6,306 bases of DNA, from contig JABJDN010000194.1 in assembly GCA_018665385.1 (NCBI GenBank), forward strand, positions 1 to 6,306. Direction: 5' to 3'. A program made the position numbers and the translations under genes. Positions 1 through 6,306 of the stretch are shown piece after piece (the first letter of the stretch is position 1; each line of letters opens with the position of its first letter). Under the pieces are notes generated by a model, which ran no database searches, had not been told where the DNA came from, and worked only from the letters and a program-made list of their open reading frames with translations. Origin of the DNA: Phycisphaerae bacterium. GTDB taxonomy: Bacteria; Planctomycetota; Phycisphaerae; Phycisphaerales; SM1A02.

Positions 1-2464
1 CATGAAAACTACTCCGGGGAGCAAATGCATGATTTGCGCCCCAGTTGTAGTCGGCAAAAAAGGATACCATCGAGATGCTTTAGAGGACATGCGCGCAGGA
101 GGATTTGTACGCGCACGAGTGAATGGTAAAATTGTTGATTTGCGCGAAGTCCTTTTGAACGAGGGCGAAAATCCATTAGAGTTAGGTCGGTACGAAATTC
201 ATACTATTGATGCAGTTGTTGATCGAGTAGTCATTCAAGCAGATCAACGTGACAGAATTGCGGACTCAGTGGAAGTCGCTATCCGCCTAAGCGGTGGCTC
301 GGTATTACAACTGGTAGAAAGCAAAAAAGAATGGGAAGAATACCGTTTTAGCGAACAGTTTTCATGTTCTGAACATCCCTCTTGCAGTTTGCCAGAGCTT
401 GAGCCTCGGTTGTTCTCCTTCAACTCGCATTTTGGTGCTTGCAAACAATGCGATGGTCTTGGAACTGTGCATGAGTTAGATGATGCTCAAATAATTCCAG
501 ATGAATCATTATCTCTGAATAAAAAAGCGGTCGCCCCTTGGGTGCATTCTATGCCTTCTTTGAAACGCAAATACAAACGCAGATTGAAAACTTTCTGTGA
601 AGACAACGGCCTCGATTTTACAGCCCCCTTTTCGTCGTACCCAAAAAAAGCTAAACAAGTTATTTTGCGCGGGGGTTCAATACAGGGCTCGCGTGCTCGA
701 TACACAGGAATTATCCCTGGTTTACAAAAACGTTTTAAGCAAACAGAATCGGACAACGTACGGCAATGGTTGATGTCTTATATGACGAAGATGGAATGTT
801 CTAGTTGTAATGGGGAACGGTTAAGGCCTGAAGCGAGAGCCGTAACAGTTTCTACTGCACGTAAAACATATTCCATAACTGAATTGACAACTATGACTAT
901 TGGCGATGTGCTAGTAGTTATGCAATCTCTTTCTTTTAGCAAAGAGCTTCGACTTGTCTCAGAACCAATACTAAAAGAGATCGTCGCTCGATTAACATTT
1001 TTGGTCTCGGTTGGCTTAAATTACTTGTCTCTGCACCGGACGAGTTCTACGCTGTCAGGCGGTGAAGCGCAGCGTATCCGTCTTGCAACGCAAGTTGGTT
1101 CTGGTCTCGTAGGCGTTTGCTATGTACTAGATGAACCAACGATTGGGTTACATGCAAGGGATAATGCGAGGCTTTTAAATACGCTACGGCATCTTTCTGA
1201 TATAGGAAACACAGTCATAGTAGTGGAGCATGATGAGTTAATAATAAGAAGCGCTGACTTTGTTTTAGATGTAGGTCCCTATGCTGGAATTCATGGTGGA
1301 AGAATTGTTTCTTCCGGAACAGCGAAACAAATAGAAAAAGATAAGGGCTCACTTACGGGTGATTATTTGTCAGGTAGAAAAAAAATACAATTGCCCGCTT
1401 CAAGAAGGATTGTTAAAAAAACAAAACAAGTAAAAATAACAAACGCATCACACAATAATTTGCGAGGCATAGATGTTTCGTTTCCAACTAATGTAATGGT
1501 GTGTGTAACTGGCGTATCGGGTAGCGGTAAATCTTCGTTAGTAAATTATTCGTTACTTGAATCAGCACGTGCAGTACTTTCTAAAAAGAAAACTTCCAAG
1601 GCTATGTGCAAGAGTATTAGTGGTCTGCAAGATATAGATAGGATCATCGAAGTTGATCAGTCCCCCATAGGAAGGACGCCGCGTTCTAACCCCGCCACAT
1701 ATACTGGCATCTTTGATGGAATACGTACGTTATTTACGCAAACAAGGGAATCTAAAATTCGTGGATACATGCCAGGACGATTCAGTTTTAATGTCAAAGG
1801 CGGAAGGTGCGAGGCATGCCAGGGTCAAGGCGTGAAGAAAATTGAAATGCACTTTTTGCCAGATACCTATGTTACTTGCGAAGAGTGCAACGGTGCACGA
1901 TACAACAACGAAACGTTACAAGTGAAATGGCGCGGTTTTACTATCAGCGATATATTAAATACAACAATTGACAAAGCTGTAGATATATTTGAAAGTCATG
2001 GAAAAATTGCACGAATGTTGAACTGTCTTCAAGATGTAGGTCTTGGTTATTTAACTCTTGGCCAGCCGTCTACAACTCTGTCAGGAGGCGAAGCGCAGAG
2101 AGTAAAATTGGCAAGTGAGCTAGGCGTACGTACAAACAACCACACGTTGTACATTTTAGACGAACCAACCACAGGTTTACATTTTGCCGATGTGGAAAAA
2201 TTGTTGCATGTCGTGCAACGTTTAGTTGAAGCGGGTAATAGTGCCATTATTATCGAGCATAACACAGATGTTATTAAAAGCGCTGACTGGATAATTGACA
2301 TGGGACCTGAAGGCGGCGACAGCGGCGGGACAGTAATTGCAGAAGGTACACCAGAGCAGGTTGCGAAAGTCAAGAAGAGTTTTACTGGGCAAGAACTAGC
2401 TGGAATTCTTGCAAAAGAAAAAACTACTTCTCGAAAACGAAAAACCGTGTCATTAAAAAGTTAA
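1..2464 (+). CDS. uvrA: UvrA, excinuclease ABC subunit A (5'-partial, cut by window edge)
   Basis: UvrA is the ATP-dependent DNA damage-recognition subunit of the UvrABC nucleotide-excision repair complex in the cytoplasm. The first complete codon is at base 2. Its Met aligns near residue 138 of the roughly 940-residue E. coli protein, so the first Walker A and the true start lie left of the window and this Met is not the start. Visible in order (window residue numbers): first zinc region Cys122/His125/Cys128 with Cys147 and Cys150; ABC signature LSGGE 351-355 and Walker B YVLDEP 374-379; second Walker A GVSGSGKSS 504-512; a conserved stretch QSPIGRTPRSNPATYTG; second zinc finger C603-x2-C606-x19-C626-x2-C629, matching E. 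coli spacing; second signature LSGGE 693-697 and Walker B ILDEP 718-722. The C-terminus carries a short basic tail (RKRK). No frameshift is seen. The last 41 bp overlap the convergent glycosyltransferase gene. The identification is very secure. Confidence 0.97.
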   Translation, partial: MKTTPGSKCMICAPVVVGKKGYHRDALEDMRAGGFVRARVNGKIVDLREVLLNEGENPLELGRYEIHTIDAVVDRVVIQADQRDRIADSVEVAIRLSGGSVLQLVESKKEWEEYRFSEQFSCSEHPSCSLPELEPRLFSFNSHFGACKQCDGLGTVHELDDAQIIPDESLSLNKKAVAPWVHSMPSLKRKYKRRLKTFCEDNGLDFTAPFSSYPKKAKQVILRGGSIQGSRARYTGIIPGLQKRFKQTESDNVRQWLMSYMTKMECSSCNGERLRPEARAVTVSTARKTYSITELTTMTIGDVLVVMQSLSFSKELRLVSEPILKEIVARLTFLVSVGLNYLSLHRTSSTLSGGEAQRIRLATQVGSGLVGVCYVLDEPTIGLHARDNARLLNTLRHLSDIGNTVIVVEHDELIIRSADFVLDVGPYAGIHGGRIVSSGTAKQIEKDKGSLTGDYLSGRKKIQLPASRRIVKKTKQVKITNASHNNLRGIDVSFPTNVMVCVTGVSGSGKSSLVNYSLLESARAVLSKKKTSKAMCKSISGLQDIDRIIEVDQSPIGRTPRSNPATYTGIFDGIRTLFTQTRESKIRGYMPGRFSFNVKGGRCEACQGQGVKKIEMHFLPDTYVTCEECNGARYNNETLQVKWRGFTISDILNTTIDKAVDIFESHGKIARMLNCLQDVGLGYLTLGQPSTTLSGGEAQRVKLASELGVRTNNHTLYILDEPTTGLHFADVEKLLHVVQRLVEAGNSAIIIEHNTDVIKSADWIIDMGPEGGDSGGTVIAEGTPEQVAKVKKSFTGQELAGILAKEKTTSRKRKTVSLKS

Positions 2465-3503
2465 AAACGATTCCAATTGCCGAGCCTATACTAGCGCCGT
2501 ACAACGCTGCGAGTGGAATATTGTAGTTTTCAGACGCTAAGTACATCGTTATAAAATAATTGCACAAAAGTGGAAATGTGCAAATTAGAATAAAACCAAG
2601 ATACTGCTTTACAATTGAGCGGTTTTGTGAATTCCAAAAAGCATATTTACGATCCCAGATAAAGTTCCAACTCATAGCAAGCCAAGCGGCAAGCCCAATT
2701 GAAACAGCATTTGTGGAGAAGATCTGAGAAGTAACAATGTTAGCAAGGACGTAGAACCCCGCTCCGCTTAGACCGACTGCTGCAAACGTGAAAAAGCTTA
2801 CAAAAGTTGGGTGCGTGAATCGAAGAAGCCTGATGATATGTTGCAAATACTGCCATTGCACAGAGAGTGTTAGCTTGCTTTCGCCGAGCTGTCTTGTGCT
2901 GAAATGAATTGGCACTTCAGTTACTTTTTTACAATCGCATTTAACAATTAACTCAAGACCTATTTTGTATCCCACAGGGTTGAGTTGGTGCGAATTTTCA
3001 AAAGAAGATTTACGAAGAGCAAGGAAACCGCTCATAGGGTCAAGAACTTTTGTAAATGGTCTCGCCATTACAGTTGCTACTTTGGAATTTAACCACCGCA
3101 AGAAACCCCAGCCATCTTCCGTTGTGCCGCCTGAAACATACCGAGAGCCGACAGCAAACTCGGCACCATTTTGTAATGCACTTACCATTGCAGGGATAGC
3201 AGACGCAGGGTGCGAACCATCAGCGTCCATCACTACGCAAAATTCCCCGTTTGCAGCATTTAGTCCCGCGATTACTGCAGGGCTTAGGCCACGGTCTTTG
3301 GTCCTAATACATAGTTGAACCCAGTCACGCTTCATTTCAGCAATGAGTGCTTCCGTACCGTCTTGAGAATCATCATCGACAATAATAACTTGCAGATTTG
3401 GCAAGGATTCGGAACGGACTAGTTCAATCGCAGTTAGAAGCGACGGAAGACTATCGAACTCTTGGTAGGTTGGAACAATTACTGTGACTGTTGCGTTGTT
3501 CAT
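2424..3503 (-). CDS. GT2 family glycosyltransferase (polyprenyl-phosphate sugar transferase-like) fused to a GtrA-like membrane domain
   Basis: This 359-residue protein has two modules. Residues 5 to about 230 form a DPM1-type GT-A glycosyltransferase: IVPTYQE near 9-15, the nucleotide-binding DDDSQDGT 43-50, the catalytic DAD at 93-95 in MDADGSHP, GSRYVSGG 119-126, DPMSGF 155-160 and GESKL 207-211. Residues about 234-355 contain four hydrophobic segments (about 234-257, 266-283, 299-323, 330-353) with GtrA-like features (WNFIWDRKYAFW; NFLMTRFFVF at the end). Proteins of this family transfer mannose or glucose from a nucleotide sugar to a polyprenyl phosphate at the inner membrane; GtrA domains are associated with handling or flipping the lipid-linked sugar. 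The sugar cannot be told from sequence. The ATG at 3501-3503 lies 5 nt after the ispD stop and has no purine-rich ribosome site upstream, so coupled translation with ispD is likely. The 3' end overlaps the convergent uvrA by 41 bp. Confidence 0.9.
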   Translation of the reverse strand: MNNATVTVIVPTYQEFDSLPSLLTAIELVRSESLPNLQVIIVDDDSQDGTEALIAEMKRDWVQLCIRTKDRGLSPAVIAGLNAANGEFCVVMDADGSHPASAIPAMVSALQNGAEFAVGSRYVSGGTTEDGWGFLRWLNSKVATVMARPFTKVLDPMSGFLALRKSSFENSHQLNPVGYKIGLELIVKCDCKKVTEVPIHFSTRQLGESKLTLSVQWQYLQHIIRLLRFTHPTFVSFFTFAAVGLSGAGFYVLANIVTSQIFSTNAVSIGLAAWLAMSWNFIWDRKYAFWNSQNRSIVKQYLGFILICTFPLLCNYFITMYLASENYNIPLAALYGASIGSAIGIVFNFLMTRFFVFEK

Positions 3504-3508
3504 GGGAA

Positions 3509-4300
3509 TTAAAAGCGCTGATGGGCTGGGCGCCCCTGCTCACCTTTCGCGCCAAGTATAGCTCGTATATGTTGTAGGTCTGCTTGCGTTGTCACTTTGA
3601 TATTTCGGCTATCGCCTTCAATCAAGTGCACAGCTTCTCCTAGTTTCTCGACAGCTTGAGCGTCGTCAGTGCACTCAGAGATATCACTTTTGTACGCTTT
3701 TTGTAGGAGGGAAGCTGTAAAAATTTGAGGCGTCTGTAGTTCCCAGAGATTACTTCTGTCGATTGTTTCAGCAACTTTGTATGCTTGTACTTTGGTTTGG
3801 GAATTTGTCCCAAGAATTGAATCTGCTATTGCATCATCATCGCCAATAACAGTTGCATCGTTGCATGATCTTTTCACAGTTCCATGAATCGGTAATGCAA
3901 CAGCAACGGCGCTAAAGTTTTTACTTGCAAGTAGCACATCATCAAACAACGAATTAGTTAATGCTGGACGCGCAGCATCATGAACAGCAATGAAATCTAT
4001 ATCATCGGAAACAACTTGTAATGCATTTTGCACAGATTCCCATCGGCCTTTTGTTCCGCCCTGCACAATAGTGACGCCGTGAAAACTTAGTGATGGACCA
4101 AACTTATTTTTGAATATGTCAAAGTCTTTTGAAGGGCCAGCAACAATTATTTCTTGTACTTCATCTCGCTTTGTAAAAAATTCGACCGTACGGAGTAATA
4201 ACGCTCTGCCGCCAACGTCTTCTGAAAGTTTATCTTTCGGACCAAATCTGGTGCTACTTCCACCTGCGGGGATAATGATTGCTAATTTCATACTAGGCAT
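3509..4300 (-). CDS. ispD: IspD, 2-C-methyl-D-erythritol 4-phosphate cytidylyltransferase
   Basis: IspD joins CTP and methylerythritol phosphate to give CDP-methylerythritol in the MEP isoprenoid pathway (cytoplasm). Numbered from the ATG at 4300 (263 residues), the CTP-binding loop PAGGSSTRFG is at 11-20 with Lys24, followed by a GG-x3-RWESV segment (81-90), VHDAARP at 106-112, PIHGTVKR at 137-144, TIDRSNLW and QTPQIF at 179-194, TDDA at 211-214, and NIKVT at 233-237. Two oddities are visible: Gly140 stands where the family usually has Asp (P-V-x-D-T), and about 24 extra residues lie between KR 143-144 and TIDR 179-182 compared with E. coli. The start was chosen at 4300 because a weak GGA lies 10 nt upstream. 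ATG 4291 (MKLAII) and TTG 4315 are alternatives. The gene follows tRNA-Leu by 27 nt and precedes the glycosyltransferase by 5 nt. A bifunctional IspDF is excluded because no IspF domain follows. Confidence 0.93.
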   Translation of the reverse strand: MPSMKLAIIIPAGGSSTRFGPKDKLSEDVGGRALLLRTVEFFTKRDEVQEIIVAGPSKDFDIFKNKFGPSLSFHGVTIVQGGTKGRWESVQNALQVVSDDIDFIAVHDAARPALTNSLFDDVLLASKNFSAVAVALPIHGTVKRSCNDATVIGDDDAIADSILGTNSQTKVQAYKVAETIDRSNLWELQTPQIFTASLLQKAYKSDISECTDDAQAVEKLGEAVHLIEGDSRNIKVTTQADLQHIRAILGAKGEQGRPAHQRF

Positions 4301-4327
4301 ACTATATAGTTCCAAAAAGTTCTAAAA

Positions 4328-4412
4328 TACCGATGATGGGACTCGAACCCATACTCCCTTAACGGGAACCGGATTTTGAATCCGGCGCGTCTGCCAATTC
4401 CGCCACATCGGC
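4328..4412 (-). tRNA. tRNA-Leu, anticodon CAA
   Basis: The - strand folds as a class II tRNA of 85 nt. The acceptor strands are GCCGATG and CATCGGT with A73; the D arm has GCG/CGC around GAATTGGCAGA; the anticodon arm is CCGGA-TTCAAAA-TCCGG, which places CAA at 34-36 (reads UUG); the long variable arm is TCCC-GTTAA-GGGA; the T arm is ATGGG-TTCGAGT-CCCAT. The long variable arm, A73 and close resemblance to bacterial tRNA-Leu(CAA) make the identity firm. The 3' CCA is not encoded. The first acceptor pair is G1-U72, a wobble rather than G-C. Only 27 nt separate the tRNA from the ispD start, with no visible terminator between them, so a joint precursor is plausible. Confidence 0.96.
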
Positions 4413-4429
4413 TTTGTGAGGAATTGGGT

Positions 4430-4435
4430 ATTTTA
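4430..4435 (-). promoter_or_regulatory. Candidate -10 box for the tRNA-Leu / ispD / glycosyltransferase unit
   Basis: On the - strand TAAAAT lies 17 nt before the tRNA 5' end, which would give a short 5' leader for RNase P to remove. The hexamer 17 nt further upstream (GCCTTA) is a poor -35 match, so this is a weak call from one element only. It is the only convincing A/T-rich box near the tRNA on this strand. Confidence 0.3.
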
Positions 4436-4480
4436 GCGTTGAAAAAGTTGCATAAGGCACTGCAAATCGTCTTTTTTGCA

Positions 4481-4508
4481 TTGCTTTTACGCAACGACGC
4501 TCTACTAT
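4481..4508 (+). promoter_or_regulatory. Candidate promoter for the secreted-protein gene
   Basis: TTGCTT at 4481-4486 and TACTAT at 4503-4508 are separated by 16 nt and resemble a sigma-70-type -35/-10 pair (3 of 6 and 4 of 6 matches). Transcription would begin near 4515, giving a leader of about 70 nt that includes the inverted repeat and the ribosome binding site. Planctomycete promoters are poorly defined, so this is tentative. The overlapping TATATA at 4506-4511 is an alternative -10. Confidence 0.3.
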
Positions 4509-4531
4509 ATATACACCACCATGAGTGGATT

Positions 4532-4550
4532 AGTACGTAACGTGCGTACT
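4532..4550. promoter_or_regulatory. Inverted repeat AGTACG-N7-CGTACT in the leader of the secreted-protein gene
   Basis: Two perfect 6-bp arms (4532-4537 and 4545-4550) flank a 7-nt centre. The repeat sits downstream of the candidate promoter and 24 bp before the AGGAG ribosome site. It could be a binding site for a dimeric regulator or a small hairpin in the mRNA leader. A 6-bp repeat may also arise by chance, and no known operator is recognised. Confidence 0.35.
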
Positions 4551-4573
4551 GAGGAGTTTGAGAGAAAGATAAC

Positions 4574-4578
4574 AGGAG
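4574..4578 (+). promoter_or_regulatory. Ribosome binding site that decides the start of the secreted-protein gene
   Basis: AGGAG is followed by an 8-nt spacer to ATG 4587, an ideal Shine-Dalgarno arrangement. It supports 4587 over the in-frame upstream ATG at 4521, which has no such site before it. Confidence 0.75.
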
Positions 4579-4586
4579 TGTATCAC

Positions 4587-6306
4587 ATGAATATTAGACG
4601 AATCTGTACAAGCGTCACCGCTTTAGCGTTGGCATCTTTTACCGCTGTGGAATTAGCAGATGCTGCACCACGTAAACATATAACGGAAAGAACATCATTC
4701 AGAATTGGTTCAAACCACTCTAGTGGTGATGTTCGCGGCGGAGGTATCGTTCATTGTGATGTTGATTCAATCCTTGTCTCAGAAAATGTAGATATGGGCA
4801 GCATCATTCCAGGCAATTCAGTGAACTGCTTTGGCGGATCTGGTACTCCAGGACATAGTTATGGAAGAAGCCACGACCTTTCGATAGGCGCAACTGCTGG
4901 CTTGCCACTTGAAGTAAATTGTGTTCATTTTGGTATGGCTAGTCTTTCTATGCCTGTGACTGCTACTGTAAAGATTTACAAAGATACAAATGGAACCGCG
5001 GGCCCGATGCCTGACAGTAGCGATCTTTGGCTACTTGGATCAACAACAATTGATCTGAATACAACTTCAAACGTGATGTATTCGGCAACTTTTTCGGCAC
5101 CCGTACAACTAGAAGTCAACTCTCTTATATTTGTCGAAATTATTATTCCTGAAATGTTTCCTGGGACAAACGAAATCGCAAGTAATAATGCTGGCGAATT
5201 TTCAGCAACATGGCTAAAGACAACAAATGGCGACTGCGGAATTGGCTCGTGGGTAAACCCTGCAGCACTCGGTTTTGCGAATATGCATCTCTTAGAAGCA
5301 GTGGAAGTGCGTTTTCCTACAATTCCAGATCCTTGCGATGAAGCACTTCCTGCTTGTGCAGAAGATGTTGACGGCGATGGCACAGTAGCCGTATCGGATA
5401 TCCTGGCGCTTATTGGTGCCTGGGGTGATTGTGGCGACGGTATGTATCGCCCTGCTGGAGACATAGCACCAATGCCAAATGGCGACTGTTGTGTCAACGT
5501 TCAAGACGTTCTTGCAGTTATATCCGCTTGGGGTAACGAATGTGACCCAGGTGGTGGCGACGGTGTCATTATTAACGAACTTCGTATTGACCACCCTGGC
5601 ACAGATGACAACGAATACGTTGAACTTGGCGGTCCTGCTGGAACATCCCTTGATGGATACTCCTACATCGTGATCGGTGACGGCGTTGGTGGCGAAGGTG
5701 TTATTGAAACAATCATTGACCTTACGGGTCTAGTAATTGCAGATGACGGTCTGTTATCACTTGGTAAAGCAGAGATGACAATTGCAACTCCAGATGTTGT
5801 GATTGATGGATTGAGTTTCGAAAACAGTAATACTGTTACACATATGATTGTTGAAGGATTGACAGCAATTCTTGGTGATGATTTAGATGCTGAAGATGAC
5901 GGTGTTCTTGATGGGAATTTCTGGTTAGAGGAAATCGACTCTGTTGGTTTGCAAGATGTTGATTCAGATGGCAATAACGTAGGTGTACTCTATACAAACA
6001 CAATTGTAGGTCCGAATGGCATTTATCCCGCAGCGCATATTTTCAGCTGCGAGAATGAATGGTACATGGGTGTTTTTGACGGCTTCGATATGGATACACC
6101 AGGTGAGCCAAACATATGTGACGGAAGCGATCTAGATGGTGACGGTGTATTTGATACTGTAGATAATTGCTATTTATATAATCCTGATCAATACGACTGC
6201 AACGATAACGGCGTTGGTGATGTTTGCGATATAGCAGACGGCACTTCACAAGACTGTAATAGCAATGGTATCGCGGATGAATGTGAAGCTGATTGCGATG
6301 GCAACG
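4587..6306 (+). CDS. Secreted modular protein with dockerin-like pair, lamin-tail-like domain and Asp/Cys-rich Ca-binding repeats (3'-partial)
   Basis: The frame is open from ATG 4587 to the window edge: 573 codons with no stop. Residues 1-26 form a signal peptide (NIRR, hydrophobic core, then A24-D25-A26 as the likely cleavage site), so the product is exported. Residues about 30-250 are a beta-rich region of unrecognised function with scattered cysteines and the motif GFANMHL; similar regions are common in Phycisphaerae proteins. Residues 260-319 are a dockerin-type pair (DVDGDG...GAWGDCG and NGDCC...SAWGNEC). Residues 327 to about 510 resemble the lamin-tail-like INELRID...NEYVEL...LDGYSYIVIGDG family and end in TPGEPNIC. 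From 515 on come DLDGDG and DCNxNGxxDxC repeats, probably Ca2+-binding, as in thrombospondin type 3-like linkers. The true length, any C-terminal sorting signal and the function are unknown. The start is supported by AGGAG and the signal peptide; a 22-residue longer form from ATG 4521 is less likely. Confidence 0.9.
   Translation, partial: MNIRRICTSVTALALASFTAVELADAAPRKHITERTSFRIGSNHSSGDVRGGGIVHCDVDSILVSENVDMGSIIPGNSVNCFGGSGTPGHSYGRSHDLSIGATAGLPLEVNCVHFGMASLSMPVTATVKIYKDTNGTAGPMPDSSDLWLLGSTTIDLNTTSNVMYSATFSAPVQLEVNSLIFVEIIIPEMFPGTNEIASNNAGEFSATWLKTTNGDCGIGSWVNPAALGFANMHLLEAVEVRFPTIPDPCDEALPACAEDVDGDGTVAVSDILALIGAWGDCGDGMYRPAGDIAPMPNGDCCVNVQDVLAVISAWGNECDPGGGDGVIINELRIDHPGTDDNEYVELGGPAGTSLDGYSYIVIGDGVGGEGVIETIIDLTGLVIADDGLLSLGKAEMTIATPDVVIDGLSFENSNTVTHMIVEGLTAILGDDLDAEDDGVLDGNFWLEEIDSVGLQDVDSDGNNVGVLYTNTIVGPNGIYPAAHIFSCENEWYMGVFDGFDMDTPGEPNICDGSDLDGDGVFDTVDNCYLYNPDQYDCNDNGVGDVCDIADGTSQDCNSNGIADECEADCDGN
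5364..5543 (+). repeat. Dockerin-like tandem repeat within the secreted protein
   Basis: Residues 260-282 and 298-319 of the secreted protein are two diverged copies of one unit: an Asp/Gly loop, then V-x-V-x-D-[IV]-L-A-[LV]-I, then [GS]-A-W-G and a closing Cys. The first copy keeps the full DVDGDG loop expected to bind Ca2+. The second has NGDCC and lacks the usual DxDxDG acidic pattern, so its Ca2+ binding is doubtful. In cellulosomes dockerins bind cohesins; in planctomycetes similar pairs are widespread without a known cohesin, so partner binding here is unknown. Confidence 0.75.
6129..6306 (+). repeat. Asp/Cys-rich Ca-binding-type repeats (continue past the window)
   Basis: From residue 515 the secreted protein switches to acidic short repeats: DLDGDGVFDTVDNC, then DCNDNGVGDVC at 537-547 and DCNSNGIADEC at 556-566, then DCDGN at the edge. 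The conserved unit is D-C-N-x-N-G-[VI]-x-D-x-C. These resemble thrombospondin type 3-like Ca2+-binding linkers. The array is cut by the window, so its copy number is unknown. Confidence 0.75.

Noticed and set aside
2..4. ATG at base 2 as the real uvrA start, implying an N-terminally truncated UvrA
   Set aside because: The match begins mid-domain near E. coli residue 138 exactly at the window edge, so the missing part is most simply outside the window.
2047..2373. 108-codon open frame on the - strand
   Set aside because: Antisense to the second ABC signature and Walker B of UvrA; no independent evidence of coding.
2464..2530. Possible bidirectional terminator at the uvrA end
   Set aside because: No stable hairpin followed by a T-run was seen on either strand around the stop codons.
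2965..3318. 117-codon open frame on the + strand
   Set aside because: Antisense to the catalytic core of the GT2 domain, whose motifs are all intact on the - strand.
4448..4465. Short inverted repeat TTGCA-N8-TGCAA between the divergent genes
   Set aside because: Arms of only 5 bp in an A/T-rich region with several TTGCA/TGCAA words; too weak to call a terminator or operator.
4288..4494. Open frame on the - strand encoding 68 residues upstream of and overlapping ispD
   Set aside because: It reads straight through the tRNA-Leu gene; the CGGIGRRAGFKIRFPLREYGFESHHR-like peptide is the familiar false translation of bacterial tRNA-Leu.
4976..5497. 173-codon open frame on the - strand
   Set aside because: It lies opposite the secreted-protein gene, is Ser/Pro-rich low-complexity antisense of Asp/Gly codons, has no family motifs, and conflicts with a well-supported + strand gene.
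5663..5974. 103-codon open frame on the - strand
   Set aside because: Antisense shadow of the lamin-tail-like domain; Ser/Pro/Thr-rich with no recognisable motif.

Overview
The window looks like ordinary chromosome from a marine-type planctomycete, most likely class Phycisphaerae. The taxonomic call rests mainly on the right-hand secreted protein. It has a signal peptide, a beta-rich region ending in a 'GFANMHL'-type motif, a dockerin-like pair ending in 'GAWGDCG' and 'SAWGNEC', an 'INELRIDHPGTDDNEYVEL' lamin-tail-like domain, and Asp/Cys-rich 'DCNxNGxxDxC' repeats. That combination is typical of Phycisphaerae surface proteins. Base composition is AT-leaning by eye and similar across the genes, and no mobile element, phage gene, CRISPR array or integration scar is visible.

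Layout from left to right: (1) uvrA on the + strand enters from the left edge, lacking about its first 137 codons, and ends at 2464. (2) On the - strand lies a compact unit, read right to left: tRNA-Leu(CAA) at 4328-4412, ispD at 3509-4300, then a membrane glycosyltransferase (GT2 domain fused to a GtrA-like domain) at 2424-3503. The gaps are 27 nt and 5 nt. The glycosyltransferase runs tail to tail into uvrA with a 41-bp coding overlap. (3) A 174-bp divergent intergenic region (4413-4586) holds the probable promoters for both directions. (4) A large secreted modular protein gene starts at 4587 on the + strand and leaves the window at the right edge after 573 codons without a stop.

Functions: uvrA is nucleotide-excision repair and is probably unrelated to its neighbours. 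IspD makes CDP-methylerythritol on the MEP route to isoprenoids. The adjacent GT2-GtrA protein probably uses a polyprenyl phosphate, an isoprenoid end product, as its acceptor. The pairing is therefore metabolically sensible, although the functional link is inference. The secreted protein is probably an extracellular or cell-surface Ca2+-binding protein of unknown role.

No clear new biological system was found. The more interesting points are the tRNA-ispD spacing that suggests a shared precursor, an insertion and a substitution in IspD, the inverted repeat in the leader of the secreted gene, and the domain architecture of that gene.
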